A model generated the notes under the pieces. That model worked only from the letters and a program-made list of their open reading frames with translations, was not told where the DNA came from and ran no database searches. Below, piece after piece: positions 38,778 to 47,196 of a stretch of DNA of 64,000 bases. Where the stretch lies: the NCBI RefSeq assembly GCF_014138265.1, contig NZ_JACGXL010000005.1, forward strand, positions 248,001 to 312,000. The letters are read 5' to 3'. The stretch comes from Dokdonella fugitiva (GTDB taxonomy: Bacteria > Pseudomonadota > Gammaproteobacteria > Xanthomonadales > Rhodanobacteraceae). A program made the position numbers and the translations under genes. Numbering within the stretch: position 1 is the first letter of the stretch; each line of letters begins with the position of its first letter.

Positions 38778-39842
38778 ATGAGCGCGGTCGACGTCGAGGA
38801 CGTGCTCGACGCGCTGTTCCTGCCGCTCGCACAGGGGCAGGTCGTGTTGCCCGACCGCGCGCACGCGGCTCACGACGCCGTGTTCCTGCGCGCGCGCACG
38901 GGAGCCTGGGTCGCGCGCTGGCGCGACGCATTCTCCTGCGTGCAGACGTTCAAGCCGTTCGCCGACGCGCTCGAGCGCAGTGCTGCGCGGCTCGTCGACG
39001 TGGCACCGTCGAGCGCGCCGCTCGTGCTGCTGCTGCCACCGCGCCAGCGCGACGAGGCGCGCGCGCTGTTCGCGCGCGCGGTGCGCATCGCCGCGGGCGG
39101 CGGCATCGTCGTCGCGTGCCAGCCGAACAACGAAGGCGCGCGCTCGGGCGCGGCCGATCTCGAACGCCTCGCCGGCGCGGTGCAGGGTGCGTCGCGGCAC
39201 AAGTGCCGCGTCTACTGGACCGCACCGCTCGACGCGCGCGTCGACGCGGCGCTCGCGGCCGAGTGGGGCGCGCTCGATGCACCGCGACCGATCGCCGACG
39301 GTACCTGGTCGAGCCGTCCCGGCCTGTTCGCGTGGGATCGCGTCGACGCCGCGTCCGCGCTGCTCGCCGAACACCTGCCGTCGATCCTCGGTCCGCGCGT
39401 CGCCGATCTCGGCGCCGGCTACGGCTACCTCGCCTGCGAAGTCGCGCGGCGTTGCGCCGGGGTGGAAGCGCTCGACCTCTACGAGGCGGAAGCGCGCGCG
39501 CGCGAACCCGCCGAAGCGAACCTGCTCGCCGCCCTCACGACGGACCGGCGCGCGATCGCGACCGCGTTCCTCTGGCACGACGTCGCGCGCGGACTGCCGC
39601 GACGCTACGACGCGATCGTGAGCAACCCGCCGTTCCACCAGGGCCGCGCCGACGACCCCGGGCTCGGCCGCGCATTCATCGAAGCGGCGGCGGGCGCGCT
39701 CGAGCCGCATGGCATGCTGCTGCTCGTCGCCAACCGCCATCTCGCCTACGAGGCGACGCTCGGCGTGCGCTTCGCCGCGGTGCGCACCGTGGTCGAGCGC
39801 GACGGTTTCAAGGTCATCGAAGCGAAGGAACCGCGATCGTGA
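38778..39842 (+). CDS. rsmC: 16S rRNA (guanine-1207-N2)-methyltransferase-like (RsmC)
   Basis: The 354-residue protein has the two-domain layout of RsmC: an N-terminal degenerate methyltransferase-like half (about 1-175) and a C-terminal catalytic half. The catalytic half has SAM motif I VADLGAGYGYLACEVARR (near 206) and the N2-methyl motif AIVSNPPFHQGRADDPGLGR (near 280). NPPFH defines the RsmC/RlmG group that methylates guanine N2 in rRNA. The stop overlaps the GTG of rsuA by 4 bases, so two rRNA-modifying enzymes are translationally coupled. Confidence 0.88.
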   Translation: MSAVDVEDVLDALFLPLAQGQVVLPDRAHAAHDAVFLRARTGAWVARWRDAFSCVQTFKPFADALERSAARLVDVAPSSAPLVLLLPPRQRDEARALFARAVRIAAGGGIVVACQPNNEGARSGAADLERLAGAVQGASRHKCRVYWTAPLDARVDAALAAEWGALDAPRPIADGTWSSRPGLFAWDRVDAASALLAEHLPSILGPRVADLGAGYGYLACEVARRCAGVEALDLYEAEARAREPAEANLLAALTTDRRAIATAFLWHDVARGLPRRYDAIVSNPPFHQGRADDPGLGRAFIEAAAGALEPHGMLLLVANRHLAYEATLGVRFAAVRTVVERDGFKVIEAKEPRS

Positions 39843-40552
39843 AACTCTTAAAGCTCATCGCCAACCTCGGTTACGGCAGCCGCAAGGAGGTCACGCAGAT
39901 GTTCCGCGAGGGACGCGTGACCGATGCCGACGGCGAGGTGCTCTACGCCGACGACAAGGTCGAGCACGCGCGCATCCGCCTCGACGGCGAACCGCTCGAT
40001 CCACCGCCCGGGCTCGTGCTCATGATGCACAAGCCGGTCGGCTACACCTGTTCGACCAAGGACGCGGGCCGCATCGTCTACGACCTGCTGCCGTCGCGCT
40101 GGCGCGCGCGCAGTCCCGCACTGTCGACGGTCGGCCGGCTCGATCGCGACACCTCGGGCCTGCTGCTGTGGACCGACGACGGCGCGCTGCTGCACCGGAT
40201 CATCTCGCCGCGCGCGGCGGTCGTGAAGGTGTACGAGGCGACGCTCGCGCACGACCTGCGCGGCGACGAAGCGGCGTCGTTCGCGAGCGGCACGCTCGTG
40301 CTCGAGGCGGAAACGACGCCGCTCGCGCCCGCGAAACTCGAGGCGCTCGGCCCGCGTCGCGCGCGCCTGTCGATCAGCGAAGGGCGCTACCACCAGGTGC
40401 GGCGCATGTTCGCCGCGGTCGGCAACCACGTCGACGCCTTGCATCGCAGCGCGATCGGCGGGCTCGTGCTCGATCACCTGCCGGCAGGCGAGTGGCGCGC
40501 GCTCGGCGCGGACGACGTCGCGACGGTCTTCGCCGCGCCTGGCGCCAAGTAG
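39839..40552 (+). CDS. rsuA: 16S rRNA pseudouridine(516) synthase RsuA-type
   Basis: From GTG 39839 the 237-residue protein has an S4 domain (LKLIANLGYGSRKEVTQMFR), family motif HKPVGYTCSTKD, catalytic TVGRLDRDTSGLLLWTDDG (Asp near 104) and SEGRYHQVRRMFAAVGNHV. The LDRDTSGLLL form is RsuA/RluE-like rather than RluF-like, so this differs from the enzyme at 21095. The GTGA overlap with rsmC implies coordinated production. The target (small subunit U516) is inferred from subfamily. Confidence 0.87.
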   Translation: MKLLKLIANLGYGSRKEVTQMFREGRVTDADGEVLYADDKVEHARIRLDGEPLDPPPGLVLMMHKPVGYTCSTKDAGRIVYDLLPSRWRARSPALSTVGRLDRDTSGLLLWTDDGALLHRIISPRAAVVKVYEATLAHDLRGDEAASFASGTLVLEAETTPLAPAKLEALGPRRARLSISEGRYHQVRRMFAAVGNHVDALHRSAIGGLVLDHLPAGEWRALGADDVATVFAAPGAK

Positions 40553-40597
40553 CGCGGTACGCGCGAAGCGTGGCGCCGATCAACCCCGGCCTCGAAA

Positions 40598-40733
40598 GCA
40601 TCGCGGCTTCCGCCGCTCCCACAGAGAGCACGCTTTTTCATTGTGGGAGCACCGGTCTTCCCAGAAGGCATCGCGACTGAAGTCGCTCCCACAGGAGCGG
40701 CCTTCTGTGGGAGCGGCGGAAGCCGCGATGCTC
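40598..40733. repeat. Array of four REP-like units
   Basis: Four GTGGGAGC-type units alternate in orientation between rsuA and the MocR gene. They lie at 40598-40623 (inverse), 40642-40653 (forward, partial), 40668-40693 (inverse) and 40706-40733 (forward, GTGGGAGCGGCGGAAGCCGC). The last forms a clean GCGGC-GGAA-GCCGC hairpin. The cluster lies between convergent genes, where it could also terminate or stabilise transcripts. Confidence 0.75.
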
Positions 40734-40748
40734 TGCAGCCCTCGGCCC

Positions 40749-42227
40749 TCAACCTTCAAGCGCCCGCGCGAAACGCTGCAGCGCGGGCGCGATCTCGTCC
40801 GCGTCGATGACGCCGTAACCGAACGTGAGCGCGGGTCGCTGCAGCGGTTCGCGCGAGTATTCCCCGGCCGACATCGCGCCGGGCACGTGCACGCGCGCCT
40901 TGGCGAACATCGCGTCGGCGAGCACGGGAGCGCGGATGCGTGCGGCGAGATGCAGCCCCGCTTCCGACGGGATCGGTTCGAACCAGTCGCGCAGGTAGCG
41001 GTCGAGGCCGTCGAGCAGCGCCTCGCGGCGTTCGGCGTAGATCGGGCGCATGCGGCGCACGTGGCGTGCGAGGTGGCCCTCGCGGATGAATGCCGCGAGC
41101 GTCGCCTGCGCGATCGCGTCGCCGTGCGAATCGGTGCAGTGCTTGACCGTGACGAGCGCGTCGCGCGCCCACGCCGGCGCGACCACGAAACCCTTGCGCA
41201 GCGCCGGGAACAGGCTCTTCGAGAACGTGCCGATGTAGAACACGAGCGCATCGCGATCGAGCGTCTGCAGCGCGTCGAGCGGGCGGCCGCCGAAGCGGAA
41301 CTCGCCGTCGTAGTCGTCCTCGAGCACGACCGCGCCGTGCGTGCGCGCGAAGTCGAGCAGGGCGATGCGCCGGCGCATCGACAGCGCGACGCCGGTCGGC
41401 GACTGGTGCGACGGCGTCACGCTGACGATCTTCACGTCGGGCGGCAAGCGGTCGACGCACAGGCCTTCGTCGTCGACCGGGATCGAGACGAGCTGTGCGC
41501 CGGCCGCGGCCATGGCCGCGCGCACGGGTGGATAGCCGGGTTCCTCGAACGCGACGCGCGTCTTGCCGGGCGTCACGAGCAGGCGCGCGAGGAGGTCGAA
41601 CGCCTGCTGCGCGCCGGAGGTGACGACGACGCTGTCCGCCTTGCACGCGACCGCGCGCGCGAACGCGACGTGCTGCGCGATCGCCTCGCGCAGTTCCGCG
41701 ATGCCTTCCGACGGCGGATAGCTGAAGGGCACCTTCGACCACGCGCGCAATGCGTGCGCGGACAGCTTGCGCCAGATCTCGTGCGGGAAATGGCGATGCT
41801 CGGGCACGCCGAGGCGGAACGAACGCGGCGGCAGGCCGCGCGGCGACGAACTCGCGAGGAACGGCGTGCGCCAGAGCGGATTGAGGCGCGGATCCTCGAG
41901 GCCGAGCGGTAGCGGCCGCGCCTTCGCGGCGCGCCGCGCCGCGACGCTCGCCGCGGCGAGTTCGGCGACGATCGCCTTCGCGCCCGCGCGCGGCACCACG
42001 TAACCCTCGGCGATGAGCAGGTCGTACGCGGCGATCACCGTGTTGCGCGCGATCGCGTAGGCGGTCGCGACGCGCCGCGTCGAAGGCAGCTCGGCCCCGG
42101 CGCACAGGCGCCGATCGAGGATCGCCGCGCGCAGTTGCTCGTGCAGCTGGCGCATGCGGCCGCCGCTTTCGCCGTCGAGCTGCAGCGGGAACGCGAACGG
42201 CGGGCCGACTGGTTCCTGCGAAGTCAT
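40749..42227 (-). CDS. MocR-type regulator (GntR wHTH fused to aminotransferase domain)
   Basis: The 492-residue fusion has an N-terminal GntR winged helix (about 15-85, LHEQLRAAILDRRLCAGAEL, STRRVATAYAIARNTVIAAY). A fold-type I aminotransferase domain follows (about 125-490), with TSGAQQAFDLLARLLVTPGK, VSVTPSHQSPTGVALSM, EDDYDGEFRFGG and the PLP lysine in YIGTFSKSLFPALRKGF. MocR proteins usually sense PLP or a PLP-amino acid adduct. It starts at ATG 42227, opposite the metallo-hydrolase gene at 42313. The inverted repeat at 42232-42254 between them is a good operator candidate. Confidence 0.92.
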   Translation of the reverse strand: MTSQEPVGPPFAFPLQLDGESGGRMRQLHEQLRAAILDRRLCAGAELPSTRRVATAYAIARNTVIAAYDLLIAEGYVVPRAGAKAIVAELAAASVAARRAAKARPLPLGLEDPRLNPLWRTPFLASSSPRGLPPRSFRLGVPEHRHFPHEIWRKLSAHALRAWSKVPFSYPPSEGIAELREAIAQHVAFARAVACKADSVVVTSGAQQAFDLLARLLVTPGKTRVAFEEPGYPPVRAAMAAAGAQLVSIPVDDEGLCVDRLPPDVKIVSVTPSHQSPTGVALSMRRRIALLDFARTHGAVVLEDDYDGEFRFGGRPLDALQTLDRDALVFYIGTFSKSLFPALRKGFVVAPAWARDALVTVKHCTDSHGDAIAQATLAAFIREGHLARHVRRMRPIYAERREALLDGLDRYLRDWFEPIPSEAGLHLAARIRAPVLADAMFAKARVHVPGAMSAGEYSREPLQRPALTFGYGVIDADEIAPALQRFARALEG

Positions 42228-42231
42228 TGCG

Positions 42232-42254
42232 ACTGGTCCGATGTGAGAACCAGT
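42232..42254. promoter_or_regulatory. Candidate MocR operator
   Basis: ACTGGTCC (42232-42239) and GAACCAGT (42247-42254) form an 8-base inverted repeat (7 of 8 complementary) with a 7-base spacer. It sits in the 85-base divergent intergenic region, five bases upstream of the MocR start. It is the only clear dyad there. Autoregulation plus control of the divergent gene is a typical MocR layout. Confidence 0.5.
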
Positions 42255-42312
42255 GCGAGCGTACGTTATCCGTGCGCCGAATGCTCGCGCCGCTAGCGAA
42301 AGGAACCCGACC

Positions 42313-43119
42313 ATGCCCTGCTACATCTGCGAAACCTGCGGTACGCAACACGCCGAAAGCGCGCTGTGGCCGAGCCGTTGCGTGATCTGCGAGGACGAGC
42401 GCCAGTACGTAGGCTGGGACGGCCAACGCTGGACCACGCCGGCCGAACTCGCCGCGCGCCACCACCTGCGCGTCGATATCGATGCCGGCCTGCTCGGCGT
42501 CGGCATCGCGCCCGATTTCGCGATCCCGCAGCGCGCATTGCTGCTGCCGACCGGCGCCGGCAACCTGCTGTGGGAATGCGTGAGCCTCGTCGACGACGCC
42601 GCGCTCGCCGCGCTGCGCGAGCGCGGCGGCGTCGACCGCATCGTGATCTCGCATCCGCACTTCTACTCGGCGATGGTCGACTGGAGCGAAGCGCTCGGCG
42701 GCGTCGAGATCCTGCTGCACGAAGCCGATCGCGAATGGGTGCTGCGGTCGTCGCCGCGCATCCGCTGGTGGCGCGGCGACGAACTGCGCCTGTCCGACGA
42801 CGTCACCCTGATCCGCTGCGGGGGTCATTTCCCGGGCAGCACCGCGCTGCACTGGCAGGACGGCCCGCGCGCGGGCGGCGCGCTGTTCCCCGGCGACGCG
42901 TTGCAGGTCGTGATGGATCGCCGCCACGTGACCTTCATGTACAGCTACCCGAACTTCATCCCGATGGCGACCGGCGACGTGCGCGCGATGCGCGATCGCC
43001 TCGCGCGCTTCGCGTTCGAGGACGTCTACGGCTACACCTGGGGCCGCAACATCATCGGCGGCGCGCGCGCCGCGGTCGACGCCTCGTTCGAGCGCCACCT
43101 GCGCGCGGTCGCGGCGTGA
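42313..43119 (+). CDS. Metallo-beta-lactamase-fold hydrolase with N-terminal zinc ribbon
   Basis: The 268-residue protein starts MPCYICETCGTQHAESALWP and has four Cys (positions 3, 6, 9, 22-25 region with RCVICEDE) typical of a small zinc ribbon. A metallo-hydrolase fold follows: LVDDAALAALRERGGVDRIV, ISHPHFYSAMVDWSEAL, IRCGGHFPGSTALHW and ALFPGDALQVVMDRRHVTFM. The usual HxHxDH box is replaced by SHPHFYSAM, so metal ligation is altered (first HxH kept, DH lost). A later His (GGHFPG) and Asp (PGDAL) remain. It diverges from the MocR regulator and is probably its target. The substrate is unknown. Confidence 0.8.
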   Translation: MPCYICETCGTQHAESALWPSRCVICEDERQYVGWDGQRWTTPAELAARHHLRVDIDAGLLGVGIAPDFAIPQRALLLPTGAGNLLWECVSLVDDAALAALRERGGVDRIVISHPHFYSAMVDWSEALGGVEILLHEADREWVLRSSPRIRWWRGDELRLSDDVTLIRCGGHFPGSTALHWQDGPRAGGALFPGDALQVVMDRRHVTFMYSYPNFIPMATGDVRAMRDRLARFAFEDVYGYTWGRNIIGGARAAVDASFERHLRAVAA

Positions 43120-43129
43120 GGCCGCGGTC

Positions 43130-43606
43130 GTGACGATCGGCATCGAAGCCCTGCGCGATGCGTTGCTCGCGCAGCACGAGCGGCATGCCGACGCGTTGCC
43201 GTGGATCGCCTCGCCGACCACCGGCCGCACGTCGAAAATGTTGCGCGTGTTCGGCGAGCGCGGTTTCGCCGAACTGCTGCGCATGGAGCCCGGCGTCGCG
43301 ATGCCGCTGCACCGGCACGGCGGCGATGTGCACGCGTGGAACCTCGCGGGCGAGCGCCTCCTGCATACCGGCGAACGCATCGTCGCGGGCGGCTACGTGC
43401 ACGAGCCGCCCGGCACGGTCGACTGGTGGAAGGCGGTCGGCGACGAGCCGCTCGTCGCCCTCGTCATCGTCATGGGCACGGTCGAGTTCCTCGGGCCGGG
43501 CGACACCGTGATCGCGCGTGCGACCGCGGCGAGCCGGCTCGCCGACTACGAACGCCATTGCCGCGAAACCGGCATGCGCACGCTCGACCTCGGCGACGGT
43601 GATTGA
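43130..43606 (+). CDS. Cupin-like protein (2,4'-dihydroxyacetophenone dioxygenase-type)
   Basis: From GTG 43130 the 158-residue protein resembles a small cupin. MPLHRHGGDVHAWNLAGERL supplies cupin motif 1-like histidines, GGYVHEPPGTVDWWKAVGDE motif 2-like residues, and VIVMGTVEFLGPGDTVIARA the second strand set. This matches dihydroxyacetophenone-dioxygenase-like cupins in outline. It follows the metallo-hydrolase gene after 10 bases and probably forms its operon. The reaction cannot be stated. Confidence 0.6.
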   Translation: MTIGIEALRDALLAQHERHADALPWIASPTTGRTSKMLRVFGERGFAELLRMEPGVAMPLHRHGGDVHAWNLAGERLLHTGERIVAGGYVHEPPGTVDWWKAVGDEPLVALVIVMGTVEFLGPGDTVIARATAASRLADYERHCRETGMRTLDLGDGD

Positions 43607-43607
43607 C

Positions 43608-44459
43608 TCAGTCCTTCCACGCGCCCGCGTGCGCGGCCTCGCGCGCGAACGCGTCGAAGTCGCGCGGTGCGCGCCCGAGCGCGCGCTGCACGCCGTCGGC
43701 GGGACGCACGTTGCGGCCGTCGAGCACTTCCTCGAACAGGTAGCGCAGGAAACCGATCAGGTCTTCCGGCACCTGCTGCCGGCGCGACTCGGCGACGAAC
43801 GCGTCGGGCGGCACCGTCGTGTAACGCACCGTGCGCGACGAGGCGAGCGCGATCGCTCGGATCGCCTCGGCGAAACTCAGCGATCGCGGCCCGGTGAGTT
43901 CGTACAGCTGGCCGACGTGGCGCGCATCGGTGAGCGCGGCGACCGCGACGTCGGCGATGTCGTCGACGTCGACGAACGGCTCGGCGACGTCGCCGACCGG
44001 CAGCGCGAGTTCGCCCGCGAGCACCGCGTCGCGGAAATGGCCTTCGCTGAAGTTCTGCATGAACCAGCTGCAGCGCACGATCGTCCAGTCGGCGCCGGAC
44101 GCCTGCAGGGCGCGCTCGGCACGCTCCGCTTCTTCCTCGCCGCGACCCGACAGCAGCACGAGGCGACGCGCGCCGGCGGCGAGCGCGACCTCGGCGAACG
44201 CGGCGATCGCCTCGGGTGCGCCGGGCACGGCGAGGTCGGGCGAGTAGGCGATGTACGCCGCGCCGGTGCCGGCCAGCGCCGCGGGCCAGCCGGCCGGATC
44301 GTTCCAGTCGAACGCGGGTGCGCCGCTGCGCGAACCGATGCGCACCGGCAGGCCGAGCGCGCGCAGGCGATCGGCGACGCGGCGGCCGGTCTTGCCGGAA
44401 CCCCCGACGACGAGGACGGGTTTCGGGTTGGATGGGGTGGTCGTGACGGCAGGGGTCAT
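43608..44459 (-). CDS. NmrA/NAD(P)-binding atypical SDR protein
   Basis: From ATG 44459 the 283-residue Rossmann protein has nucleotide motif VLVVGGSGKTGRRVADRLRA (about 13-32), then WTIVRCSWFMQNFSEGHFRD, PFVDVDDIADVAVAALTDA and QLYELTGPRSLSFAEAIRAI. This is the NmrA-like/atypical SDR5 layout, usually an NAD(P)-sensing or quinone-reductase-like protein. It is divergent from an AraC-type regulator gene at 44603, a widespread pairing in which the regulator controls the SDR. It ends one base past the cupin gene on the other strand. Confidence 0.87.
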   Translation of the reverse strand: MTPAVTTTPSNPKPVLVVGGSGKTGRRVADRLRALGLPVRIGSRSGAPAFDWNDPAGWPAALAGTGAAYIAYSPDLAVPGAPEAIAAFAEVALAAGARRLVLLSGRGEEEAERAERALQASGADWTIVRCSWFMQNFSEGHFRDAVLAGELALPVGDVAEPFVDVDDIADVAVAALTDARHVGQLYELTGPRSLSFAEAIRAIALASSRTVRYTTVPPDAFVAESRRQQVPEDLIGFLRYLFEEVLDGRNVRPADGVQRALGRAPRDFDAFAREAAHAGAWKD

Positions 44460-44602
44460 GGGACGGGACTCGGAGGCGCGCGGGATTGCGTGGCGTCCAC
44501 TGTCGGGGATCGGCGGCGTACGAAACATCCCGGAACGTCGCGATCGCTTGCCCGTTCGTCCATGGGCGTGGACGACGCGCGCTGCTGGCGCATACTCGCG
44601 CC

Positions 44603-45553
44603 ATGGCCGCGAACGACCCCTGGATCTCGCACGACCCGCTCGGCGAAGCGCTGCACTTCCTGCGCATGAACGGCATGTTCTATTGCCGCTCCGAATTCAC
44701 CGCACCGTGGGGGCTCGCGCTGCCGGCGATGCCGTCGTGCCTCATGTTCCATGTGGTGACGAGCGGCCGCTGCTGGCTCGAACTCGACGGCGAGCCGCCG
44801 CAGGCGCTGCAGCCGGGCGACTTCGCGCTCGTCGCGCACGGCGCCGGCCATCGCCTCGTGCACGAACCCGGCGCCGACTGCGCAGGCTTGTTCGATCTGC
44901 CGCGCGCCGAAGTCGGCGAACGCTACGAGGTGCTGCGCCACGGCGGCGACGGCAAGCCGACCCAGCTCATCTGCGGCGCCGTGCGGTTCGAGCAGCCGGC
45001 GGCGCGCCAGCTGGTCGCGCTGCTGCCGCGCTCGATCGTGATCGAAGCGGCGCAATTGCCGCAGCGGCAGTGGATGCAGGACACGTTGCGCTTCATGGCC
45101 GACGAGGCGGGCCAGCTGCGTCCCGGCGGCGAGACGATCGTCACGCGCCTCGCCGACATCCTCGTGATCCAGGCGATCCGCGCATGGATCGAGCGCGACC
45201 CGGCCGCGCAGGGCGGCTGGCTCGGCGCATTGCGCGACCGGCAGATCGGCCGCGCGCTCACGCTCGTGCACGCGGACCCGGCGCGCGACTGGTCGCTCGC
45301 GACGCTCGCGTCCGCGGCGGCGATGTCGCGCTCGGCGTTCGCGGCGCGCTTCAGTGCGCTGGTCGGCATGCCGGCGATGCAGTACGTCACCCGCTTGCGC
45401 ATGCACACGGCGATGGCCGAACTGCGCGAGCACGGCCGCAGCGTCGGCGCGCTCGCCGAGCGACTCGGCTACGACTCGGAAGCCGCCTTCAGCCGCGCGT
45501 TCAAGCGCCACACTGGCCTGTCGCCCGGGGCGGTCCGCCGCGGCATCGCTTGA
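44603..45553 (+). CDS. AraC-family regulator with N-terminal cupin domain
   Basis: From ATG 44603 the 316-residue regulator has a cupin_6-type sensor half (about 15-185, MFHVVTSGRCWLELDGEPPQ, PGDFALVAHGAGHRLVHEPG). Two helix-turn-helices close the protein (SLATLASAAAMSRSAFAARF, SVGALAERLGYDSEAAFSRA, FKRHTGLSPGAVRR). It probably controls the divergent NmrA-like gene. The frame is open to 44486, but that part has no homology. The stop lies 22 bases before repeat element A. Confidence 0.88.
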   Translation: MAANDPWISHDPLGEALHFLRMNGMFYCRSEFTAPWGLALPAMPSCLMFHVVTSGRCWLELDGEPPQALQPGDFALVAHGAGHRLVHEPGADCAGLFDLPRAEVGERYEVLRHGGDGKPTQLICGAVRFEQPAARQLVALLPRSIVIEAAQLPQRQWMQDTLRFMADEAGQLRPGGETIVTRLADILVIQAIRAWIERDPAAQGGWLGALRDRQIGRALTLVHADPARDWSLATLASAAAMSRSAFAARFSALVGMPAMQYVTRLRMHTAMAELREHGRSVGALAERLGYDSEAAFSRAFKRHTGLSPGAVRRGIA

Positions 45554-45574
45554 CCCTGTGGCGCAAGACAAGCG

Positions 45575-45798
45575 AAAGACTGAAACACGAAGGACACGAA
45601 GGACACGAAGAGAAGCCAAAAAGCGGGTGGAAGAAGAGCTTGAAACACGGAGCACACGGAGCACACGGAGAAAGCAAAGCAAGGAAGGGCTCTACTATTT
45701 GAAAACTTTTCCTCTGTGTGCTCCGTGTGCTCCGTGTTTCAATCTTTGAATCTCTTGCTCTACTTCGTGTCCTTCGTGTCCTTCGTGTTTCAGTCTTT
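45575..45798. repeat. Nested inverted-repeat element, copy A
   Basis: An outer 36-base arm (45575-45610: AAAGACTGAAACACGAAGG, then two more ACACGAAG units) is perfectly complementary to 45763-45798. Inside, a second arm (45640-45670: TTGAAACACGGAGC, then two more ACACGGAG units) pairs with 45712-45742 with one mismatch. Both arms are three copies of a 9-base unit (ACACGAAGG outside, ACACGGAGC inside) led by TGAAACACG. The central loop is 41 bases. The 91 bases 45706-45796 recur inverted in copy B with one mismatch. The rest of the 45554-46017 gap holds no gene. Confidence 0.9.
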
Positions 45799-46017
45799 GG
45801 CTCTTCATTTAAAGCCCGGCAGCGCCAGCTGCCCGCGTCCCGCCACAACCCGCCAGCAACGCGCCGCTAGTGCGGCCGCAGCCTTGCCGCGACGTGGGTT
45901 GGAATGATCCTGCGCGAGTGATCGTCGAGTGGCTGCCGGGAAGCCGGATCGTCGCGCAAGGGCCGGCCCGCGCGACGCGGGTCGCGAATCGAGTGATCAG
46001 GTGTCATCGGGGGCAAC

Positions 46018-47196
46018 GTGTCGGACCGTCTGCGTGCAGCGAAGGAAACCTCGCGCAAGTTTCTCAACCTCAAAACGATCGTGTTCGCGGTGGTCGTCGC
46101 GATCGGCTACACCGTGTACAGGCATCCTCCGATGGAGTCGGTCGGTCGCCAGGAAGTCGGCGTGCGGCTGAACCGCCTCACCGGCACGAGCACGCGCCTC
46201 GGCGAAGGCGTCGCCCTCGTGCTGCCGGGCATCCACGAGCTGCGTCGCTACGCGCTGCTCGACCAGACCTACACGCCGACGCGCAGCGCGAAGGCCGACG
46301 GCGAGGCGCCGTTCCAGTCGTCCGAGGGCCTCTCCCTCGGCGTCGAGTTGTCGATCCGCTACGCGATCGATCCGGCCACGCTCGCCGAGAAGGCCGCGCG
46401 CCTGCCGGACGACATCGGCAGCGAACTGGTCGAGCCGCTCGTGCAGGGCGTCGTCTACAAGGTGTTCACCCGCTACACGGTGCGCGAGATCTTTTCGAGC
46501 AAGCGCCAGGAACTGCAGGACGTGATCGAAGGTGAACTCAAGCCGCTGCTCGCCGCGGACGGCATCGCGCTGCGTCGCGTGACGATGGGCAACGTCGACT
46601 TGCCCGCCGACTACCGCGCCGGCATGGACAAGCTGCTCGCGGTCGAGCTCGAGACCGAGCAGATGCAGTACACGCTGCAGCTCAAGGAGAAGCAGGTCAA
46701 GCAATCCGAACTCGAGGCCGAGGCGGAGAAGGTCAAGCGCGAGAAGGCCGCCGAGGCGAGCGCGAACGAACAGGTGATCGCGGCGAAGGCGCAGGAAGAG
46801 GCGATGAAGCACGTGATCCCGTTCAAGCAGAAGCAGATCGAGCAGCGCCAGCTCGAAGCCGATGCCGAGAAGGCCGCGCGCATCCGCACCGCCGAAGGCA
46901 CTGCCGAGGCGCGCCGCATCGAGGCCGCGGGCGAAGCCGATTCGCGCCGCAAGCTCGCCGAGGCGGATGCGTACCGCGTCGAGCAGCTCGGCAAGGTCGC
47001 GAGCGAGCAGCTCGAGCGCGACGGCGCGCTCATCAGCAAGCATCCGCTGCTGATCCAGAAGACGCTCGCCGACAAGCTGTCGGACAAGGTGTCGGTGATC
47101 ATCGCGCCGCCGCCCGCGGACGGTGGCTTCATCGGCGCGAACCTCATCGGCGGTACCAAGGCGCAGGCGGTCGCGCAGACGGCGGACGGGGAGTGA
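46018..47196 (+). CDS. SPFH/band-7 (prohibitin-like) membrane protein
   Basis: From GTG 46018 the 392-residue protein has an N-terminal membrane anchor (LKTIVFAVVVAIGYTVYRHP, about 18-37). A band-7/SPFH domain follows (about 40-215, VGVRLNRLTGTSTRLGEGVA, SEGLSLGVELSIRYAIDPAT, VYKVFTRYTVREIFSSKRQE), then a long Glu/Lys/Ala coiled coil (about 220-350, EKQVKQSELEAEAEKVKREK) and a short tail. Prohibitin-type proteins form large membrane rings that organise lipid domains and proteases. It overlaps the next gene by four bases. The pair lies between inverted repeat copies A and B. Confidence 0.9.
   Translation: MSDRLRAAKETSRKFLNLKTIVFAVVVAIGYTVYRHPPMESVGRQEVGVRLNRLTGTSTRLGEGVALVLPGIHELRRYALLDQTYTPTRSAKADGEAPFQSSEGLSLGVELSIRYAIDPATLAEKAARLPDDIGSELVEPLVQGVVYKVFTRYTVREIFSSKRQELQDVIEGELKPLLAADGIALRRVTMGNVDLPADYRAGMDKLLAVELETEQMQYTLQLKEKQVKQSELEAEAEKVKREKAAEASANEQVIAAKAQEEAMKHVIPFKQKQIEQRQLEADAEKAARIRTAEGTAEARRIEAAGEADSRRKLAEADAYRVEQLGKVASEQLERDGALISKHPLLIQKTLADKLSDKVSVIIAPPPADGGFIGANLIGGTKAQAVAQTADGE

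Noticed and set aside
45581-45670. Short peptides such as RHEGHEGHEE and HGAHGAHGE in frames across the repeat elements
   Set aside because: They are translations of the 9-base DNA units in copies A, B and C. The same DNA is complementary to itself and shows no independent start, ribosome-binding site or conservation as protein.
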